From Methanobacterium sp. (GTDB lineage Archaea; Methanobacteriota; Methanobacteria; Methanobacteriales; Methanobacteriaceae), in assembly GCF_038562635.1 (NCBI RefSeq), contig NZ_JBCFBO010000001.1:496001-560000 (forward strand): DNA of 64,000 nt, written 5' to 3'. The translations under genes were made by a program, and so were the position numbers. Below the pieces are notes generated by a model. It was not told the origin of the DNA, did not search any database, and saw only the letters and a program-made list of their open reading frames with translations. This document shows positions 59,708 through 64,000 of this stretch, piece by piece; within the stretch, counting starts at the first letter, position 1, and the number at the start of each line of letters is the position of its first letter.

Positions 59708-61207
59708 TTATTTCATAAATTCTGCTTTTAGAACTCCTTTAGAGTCTCTGTAAGTTTCAATAATCTTTCCTTCCTTTAGATTATCTTTAATAACTAAACC
59801 ATCGATATTCTGCAGAGTAGTAGTTATTACAGGAAAATCCATTTCATAAAATGTTTCAAGGTCATTTTCTATTTGGGGAATTATTACTTTACAGTACAAA
59901 TGATATTTATTTTCATGACAGTATATATGGAACACTGCATACTCATGTAGATCATTTCCAAATTTAATTGAATATTCTTGGAGTAGTGAAATAATACAAA
60001 GTGCAATATCGTCACTAGACTCTAACATGTATAAATTGTTAATTTTATTTCCGGTTAGTCCATATATTCTAAGATACTTCTCTAAAACGAATAGTAATCC
60101 TTTTATTATTGAATTAACATCCATTATATTTTTAACAGGTAAATCTTCCTCTTTATTATTCTCTAAGATATTCTTTTTTCTAGCATTTACGTGTTCAATG
60201 ATATTTCTTTTTATTATTCCGTTATTCCTATTTTGGTGCGCAATAAAATCACATATTTCTACAAAGTTTTCGACATCTTGATATAATTCAGAAGTTAAAT
60301 GATATTCGTCTTTTAATATTTTTGCATATTCTCTTAAATCAATCATCAATTCTTTAATATTATTTTCAGTATAAGTGCCATTTAATAAAGAATCATATAT
60401 CTCTTTAACTGATGATTTGAATCTACGCAATAAAATGTTATGAAATGGCCTTTCGATCTCCCTTACTCTCAATAAACCTTCCGAATCACGATAAGTTTCA
60501 ATAAGTTGTGTATAAAATGAATCATCAAATATTATTCCATCACGATTATCTATTTTTGACACTACGACAGGAAAACCAAAAAATAATTTCCCCTTAGTTG
60601 AATTCAGCTTATATTTTATCGTTTCTTCTATAATAGATTCATTTAACTTACAGTATAATCGATATTTACCTTCGTGTGAGTAAAAAAATAGTATTCCTTG
60701 ACCTAAATTTTTCTTAAATATAATTATTGTATCCTGTAGAAGTGACATTATTGTTAAAGCAATATCATCTTTTTGTTCATGAAATATTTGATATATTGCA
60801 TTAGTATCAAACTTAGAGTTGAATTTGAGTAGATATAATGCAACCATCGCAGCCATACCCCATACAAAAGAATCAGCATCCATATATGATTCGATCCTCC
60901 AATCAGGAGTAGAATTTAATTCTTCATTTTCAAAAATAGTATTAAGTTTAGTTATAAAGGCACCAGCATGTTTTTCAACAATTCCCCATTCTCTCTTTGA
61001 ATGATGAATTAAATCACATATTTCTATAAAATTTTCAATTGGCTTAAAAAATTTTGGAGGTCCATCTCTTAATTCTTTTTTATAACCCTTGGAGAATTCT
61101 CTTAAATCAACCATTACCATCTTGATATTCCTTTCATCAAAGGTACCATTATTAATAGTCTCTAAATTTGATTCAATAGAATACAAGACTTTCTTTGATA
61201 GCAACAT
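59708..61207 (-). CDS. Protein made of two tandem homologous domains
   Basis: 499 residues. Residues about 1-245 and 255-499 are repeats of each other: MVMVDLREFSKGYKKEL/LMIDLREYAKILKDEY; ENFIEICDLIHHSKREWGIVEK/ENFVEICDFIAHQNRNNGIIKR; DDIALTIMSLLQDTIIIFKKNL/DDIALCIISLLQEYSIKFGNDL; EGKYRLYCKL/ENKYHLYCKV; IETYRDSEGLLR/IETYRDSKGVLK. Each unit is a helical bundle followed by a beta part. Family not recognised; the conserved His in ICDxIxH and repeated Arg in the helix suggest a nucleic-acid or nucleotide role, possibly defence-related. Inference only. Confidence 0.7.
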   Translation of the reverse strand: MLLSKKVLYSIESNLETINNGTFDERNIKMVMVDLREFSKGYKKELRDGPPKFFKPIENFIEICDLIHHSKREWGIVEKHAGAFITKLNTIFENEELNSTPDWRIESYMDADSFVWGMAAMVALYLLKFNSKFDTNAIYQIFHEQKDDIALTIMSLLQDTIIIFKKNLGQGILFFYSHEGKYRLYCKLNESIIEETIKYKLNSTKGKLFFGFPVVVSKIDNRDGIIFDDSFYTQLIETYRDSEGLLRVREIERPFHNILLRRFKSSVKEIYDSLLNGTYTENNIKELMIDLREYAKILKDEYHLTSELYQDVENFVEICDFIAHQNRNNGIIKRNIIEHVNARKKNILENNKEEDLPVKNIMDVNSIIKGLLFVLEKYLRIYGLTGNKINNLYMLESSDDIALCIISLLQEYSIKFGNDLHEYAVFHIYCHENKYHLYCKVIIPQIENDLETFYEMDFPVITTTLQNIDGLVIKDNLKEGKIIETYRDSKGVLKAEFMK

Positions 61208-61395
61208 TAAATCCCTCTAATTAATAAAGTGAATTTAGTCAAAAAAATATGTAAGTCAATCATTAATATAAAACTTAAGTTTTTGAAGTATACTATCTAT
61301 TATAATTCCCTAAATTAGTACCAAATTATAGACATTACTTTTCGCTTGCTCTTGCACTACTTAATAAAACCATAAAAACCAGAATAATAAAATAC

Positions 61396-61578
61396 ATGGC
61401 TGATAAAACATATTACAGATATAATAAGGTTATTTCACCTGAAACTAGATATATACATTTAATGGAAGCAGTTCAAGAAGCAGAATTAAACTTTTTATTG
61501 GCTAGTTTGAAAGGAGAAACTTTTCATATCTCTGGTAAAGGTCAGTCTAGAATTTCAAGTAAAAAATGGAAAAGTTAG
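61396..61578 (+). CDS. Small hypothetical protein, 60 residues
   Basis: ATG after ATAATAAAATAC without a ribosome-binding site. MADKTYYRYNKVISPETRYIHLMEAVQEAELNFLLASLKGETFHISGKGQSRISSKKWKS. Basic C-terminus. Convergent with the nuclease gene. Weak case kept for completeness. Confidence 0.4.
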   Translation: MADKTYYRYNKVISPETRYIHLMEAVQEAELNFLLASLKGETFHISGKGQSRISSKKWKS

Positions 61579-61584
61579 ATAATA

Positions 61585-62058
61585 TTACCATTTCCATCCT
61601 TGATAAATCATAAACTCAGTAAGATCCATGTATTGGACATTTACTTGTTTACAAACATAGGGAATACTATCTTCACTATTAGGTCTATGTTCATCAGTTA
61701 AGACTATACATCCAGTACTCAATCCAAATGCAATTAAGTAAGGATCTGCAAAAAAAGGTTTAGTCTCCCCCTTTTTATGAAATTTATCAAATTCTTCAAG
61801 TTTTCCAAGACAACTGATTTCATCATCATCTAACTCAACGAAAAAGCCTATTTTCTCATCAATTTTATCCCAATATTCGTAAATGGGACCATTTGAATTG
61901 TTTAATTCTTCTTGGACTTCTTTTAAAGAGAATATGGTTCTATTATAAACCAGTTTATGAATATTATCCCATAATGAAGGAAAAACTTCTTTAGAATATT
62001 TATCAATGTTAATCAAACAATTTGTATCAATTACAAATCGTTCTGTGAGACTTTTCAT
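61585..62058 (-). CDS. PIN-like (DUF4411-type) nuclease, probable toxin
   Basis: 157 residues from ATG at 62058, with GAGGAACATTG upstream. Acidic residues in PIN order: Asp in FVIDTNCLINI, Glu in SLKEVQEELNN, Asp in FFADPYLIAFGLS, Asp in IVLTDEHRPN. DUF4411 proteins are PIN-domain relatives usually encoded beside an Xre/ImmA-type gene, as here. It probably cuts RNA. The start lies 11 bp after the stop of the protease gene, so they are co-expressed. Confidence 0.8.
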   Translation of the reverse strand: MKSLTERFVIDTNCLINIDKYSKEVFPSLWDNIHKLVYNRTIFSLKEVQEELNNSNGPIYEYWDKIDEKIGFFVELDDDEISCLGKLEEFDKFHKKGETKPFFADPYLIAFGLSTGCIVLTDEHRPNSEDSIPYVCKQVNVQYMDLTEFMIYQGWKW

Positions 62059-62068
62059 CAATGTTCCT

Positions 62069-63250
62069 CTAATATATATTGTTAATAAGTTTTCCAACGT
62101 CTGTTACTGGTAAATCAAGATATCTAGAAAATGTTACCGGACTAATTATATTATTTTCATATGCCGAAACAATTAGTCGGGAATAGGCTTTTCCATCATA
62201 TTTAACTTTTTTATTGACTGGAGACATGGATCCTTCTCGCTTTTTATTTTTACTTTTTTTCTTTTTTTTCTCTTGTTTTTCCTCATCGTCGACTTCTAAT
62301 GCGTTATACAAGGATATAAATTGTTCTTCGCGTGTTTTTTTTAAAGAATGTAATCTTAATAAAATAGTCTGTTTACTCACACCGTAAATGTTAGATAGAA
62401 AACCTAATTGTCTTGATGTCCATTCAAGTGATTTGTTTTTCTTTACTTTTTCTTCTTCTTTTAAAAATTTTAAAGGAACTAAGAATTCTGCAGCTACTTT
62501 ATTGCAGAATGCTTCTTTTTTATTGCGTTTATCAAGATCGCAAATTGCACTTTCTCCAAGCATTAAATGAGTTAATTCATGGAATAATGTAAAAATCCTT
62601 CTATTTTGAGTATCTTTACCATTAAGTAAGATAATCGGGTATTTGGATTTGTATAATGATAGTCCACTAATTTCTGTTCTTTTAATATTTTCTGTTTCAA
62701 AAATTAGTATGCCTAATTCAGCGACTGATTCTTTCCACTCATCTAAAAAACGAGAATGAGCTTGATCCCTTTCACCATTGCTTAATTTGATTATCCAAGA
62801 TTTTTGTGTTTCAATACTAACTCCTAAAATTTCTCTTATTTTAGCAGCGAAAACTTTATAATTCTTATTTTCAAATTTATATCTTGAAAAAGAAGGAATA
62901 ATCATACCCATATCTTTATGAACTTCAATGGCAGCATAACGTCGATATTTAGCTTTACGAATCTCTAATCTTAATTCTGGACTCGCATTGAAATTATCTT
63001 CCTGAGTAGTTCTGTAATCAATTAAATCATCACTCTCTTTTTCGGGAGGTTTAGACCTAAAAAAGAATACAGAAGGCCGTTTATATTTATTAGCTAATTT
63101 TCTTAGTTCTGGCCAAGTAGGTTTATCATCCCCAGATTCCCATAAACTTACTTTGTCTAAGTATTGAGGTAAATCATCGAGTTCAAAGCCAGCGTCTTCG
63201 CGAGCCCAAATCAGAATCTCTGGATTAACTTTGACTTTATATGATGTCAT
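62069..63250 (-). CDS. ImmA/IrrE-type metallopeptidase with N-terminal Xre-like domain
   Basis: 393 residues. N-terminal helix-turn-helix-like part (VNPEILIWAREDAGFELDDLPQYLDKVSLWESGDDKPTWPELRKLANKYKRP). The metallopeptidase has FTLFHELTHLMLGES (HExxH near residue 222) and a later Glu in NKVAAEFLVPLKFL. A Lys-rich linker (EEKQEKKKKKSKNKKREG, about 325-345) leads to a C-terminal helical domain. Acts as repressor/antitoxin or regulated protease for the PIN-like partner; family members respond to DNA damage in bacteria. Confidence 0.85.
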   Translation of the reverse strand: MTSYKVKVNPEILIWAREDAGFELDDLPQYLDKVSLWESGDDKPTWPELRKLANKYKRPSVFFFRSKPPEKESDDLIDYRTTQEDNFNASPELRLEIRKAKYRRYAAIEVHKDMGMIIPSFSRYKFENKNYKVFAAKIREILGVSIETQKSWIIKLSNGERDQAHSRFLDEWKESVAELGILIFETENIKRTEISGLSLYKSKYPIILLNGKDTQNRRIFTLFHELTHLMLGESAICDLDKRNKKEAFCNKVAAEFLVPLKFLKEEEKVKKNKSLEWTSRQLGFLSNIYGVSKQTILLRLHSLKKTREEQFISLYNALEVDDEEKQEKKKKKSKNKKREGSMSPVNKKVKYDGKAYSRLIVSAYENNIISPVTFSRYLDLPVTDVGKLINNIY

Positions 63251-63757
63251 ACTTTCACCGAACTATTTTATAATTATATATTTTTCTGTTATTTTGATTA
63301 ATTAAATCTTATTGTTTATTATAATAAAGTACATTATTTCAATTTATATAATTTTCATTCAGTTGCATTCAAAACCTGTAAAAAAGTATTGACTTTAGAT
63401 TAATATTCTTATAATGGAATTACATTTTAGTCTTATTTTTTTAGTACCGATACTGTTAACTTAATGAGCATTTTATATAGTAAATTATGATCTTTGTATC
63501 ATCGTTTTGTAAAGATCCATTTGTGGATCTGCAAAAAAAGTATTAATTATTTTGAGTCCTGGACAAAAGGGGATACTGTCCAGGAAACTTAATGTTAATG
63601 GTCCAATTAATACTAGTTTTTATGTTTATATATACTTTTCATTTTCATGAATAGATGCAGCTGCATAATTGTGACTTATTATTTTCAAAAATTCCGAATA
63701 TGATATTTAAAATTAAATTTATTAATATAAAGCTTCCACAAAAACAGGGAAGCTCAT
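63251..63757. other. Spacer with hairpins and the inverted small-RNA repeat, up to attR
   Basis: Contains AGATCCA-TTTG-TGGATCT (63513-63530), the small-RNA repeat (copy 3, minus strand) and the attR region. No gene. Confidence 0.5.
63533..63725 (-). ncRNA. Putative small RNA gene of a dispersed repeat family (copy 3)
   Basis: On the minus strand: TTGAAAATAATAAGTCAC, ATGCAGCTGCAT (63666-63655), AAAGTATATATAA as TATA box (about 63638-63626), GGACCATTAACATTAAG, then TCCTGGAC-AGTATCCCCTTTT-GTCCAGGA (63585-63557, perfect stem) and CTTTTTTT (63539-63532). The order and sequence match copy 1 at 4440-4576 over about 125 bp. Predicted transcript about 70 nt. Confidence 0.55.
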
Positions 63758-63766
63758 ACAGATAGT
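63756..63766 (+). other. attR core candidate (ATACAGAtAGT)
   Basis: Same 7-bp ATACAGA and AGT as at 13306-13316, in the same codon phase (ACA-GAT-AGT). Confidence 0.7.
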
Positions 63767-64000
63767 TTTGCGATTTACCCCGAAGAAACATTTAAAAATT
63801 ACACAATAGAACATATGCGGCTTTTAAATCCAAGTAGCGTGAAAATTATAAAAATAGACTATACAAACCAGGGATTTGATGAAAAATATAACAAAACAAA
63901 AATACAGCTTAAAATCTCTGCATCAGCACCTTCTGTTACAGATATTAGCGATAGAAACGTTTTAGGAGACCGTGTGAATTTTTACGTGCGAAAAAGTATA
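63758..64000 (+). pseudogene. Pilin gene 3' part, separated by the provirus (runs off window)
   Basis: Open frame TDSFAIYPEETFKNYTIEHMRLLNPSSVKIIKIDYTNQGFDEKYNKTKIQLKISASAPSVTDISDRNVLGDRVNFYVRKSI to the window edge. Beta-rich pilin head domain without signal peptide or helix. Joined to codon 52 of the gene at 13155 it gives EGANTDSFAIYPEETF in frame. No start or ribosome-binding site here. Excision of the element would restore the gene. Confidence 0.8.

Larger units (their letters stand above)
13306..63766. mobile_element. Integrated element of about 50.4 kb: head-tail provirus plus cargo
   Basis: Bounded by the two halves of one pilin gene with a shared ATACAGAxAGT at both edges. It holds an intact integrase at the left end, a full head-tail virus gene order to 54.97 kb (terminase, portal, MuF, protease, capsid, connectors, tape measure, baseplate, pseudomurein endoisopeptidase) and about 8.7 kb of non-viral cargo to the right edge. 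All virus modules look intact, so it may be inducible. The cargo could also be a second element inserted at the same site; no third junction was seen near 55 kb. Confidence 0.75.

Overview
The window looks like the chromosome of a Methanobacterium-like methanogen (Methanobacteriales). The evidence is the AT-rich archaeal sequence with TATA-type promoters, a Rad50-type ATPase, class III signal-peptide pilins, single-domain response regulators, and a provirus carrying a pseudomurein endoisopeptidase. That last enzyme only makes sense against a pseudomurein wall.

Layout. 1-13.3 kb is host DNA: the 3' part of rad50, an unusual array of tandem small hairpins, a DASS/SLC13 transporter, a cupredoxin-like lipoprotein that has lost its copper ligands, a relic zone (small RNA repeats, a receiver-domain protein, a broken integrase), a small heat-shock protein, two related secreted proteins that share a leader element, galE, a DUF131 membrane protein, a THUMP protein and two pilin-like genes.

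13.3-63.77 kb is inserted DNA. The pilin gene at 13155 is cut inside codons Asn-Thr-Glu-Ser, and its missing 3' part reappears in the matching frame at 63758, with the same 7-bp core (ATACAGA) at both junctions. Next to the left junction is an intact tyrosine recombinase. 13.4-55.0 kb is a complete head-tail provirus: integrase, divergent repressor with operators, early small genes, a possible annealing protein, an AAA+ replication protein followed by iterons, a modification module, terminase, portal, head, connectors, tail (with a predicted -1 frameshift in the tail-assembly chaperone), baseplate and pseudomurein endoisopeptidase. Three minus-strand genes set into the plus-strand late region all encode membrane or lipid-anchored proteins and look like lysogenic-conversion genes. 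55.0-63.7 kb is non-viral cargo: rubrerythrin, four single-domain response regulators, a protein built of two tandem repeats, and an ImmA/IrrE-type protease paired with a PIN-like nuclease.

Unexpected signals. (1) Several genes have a strong GGAGG exactly 7 nt before an in-frame ATT or ATC and no credible ATG, GTG or TTG, the same spacing used by canonical starts here; this suggests recurrent near-cognate initiation. (2) 16.11-16.56 kb is a gene-free chain of at least eight hairpins around a tRNA-like acceptor/T-arm minihelix with no D-arm or proper anticodon arm. (3) A short motif (CCAGGC-AAAA-GACGGCGAATC, then often GCGGA) recurs between early viral genes. (4) A roughly 125-bp repeat with a TATA box and a TCCTGGAC/GTCCAGGA terminator hairpin occurs at 4.4 kb and, inverted, at 63.6 kb, probably a dispersed small RNA gene.

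Everything here was read by eye; no database search, folding or alignment program was run.
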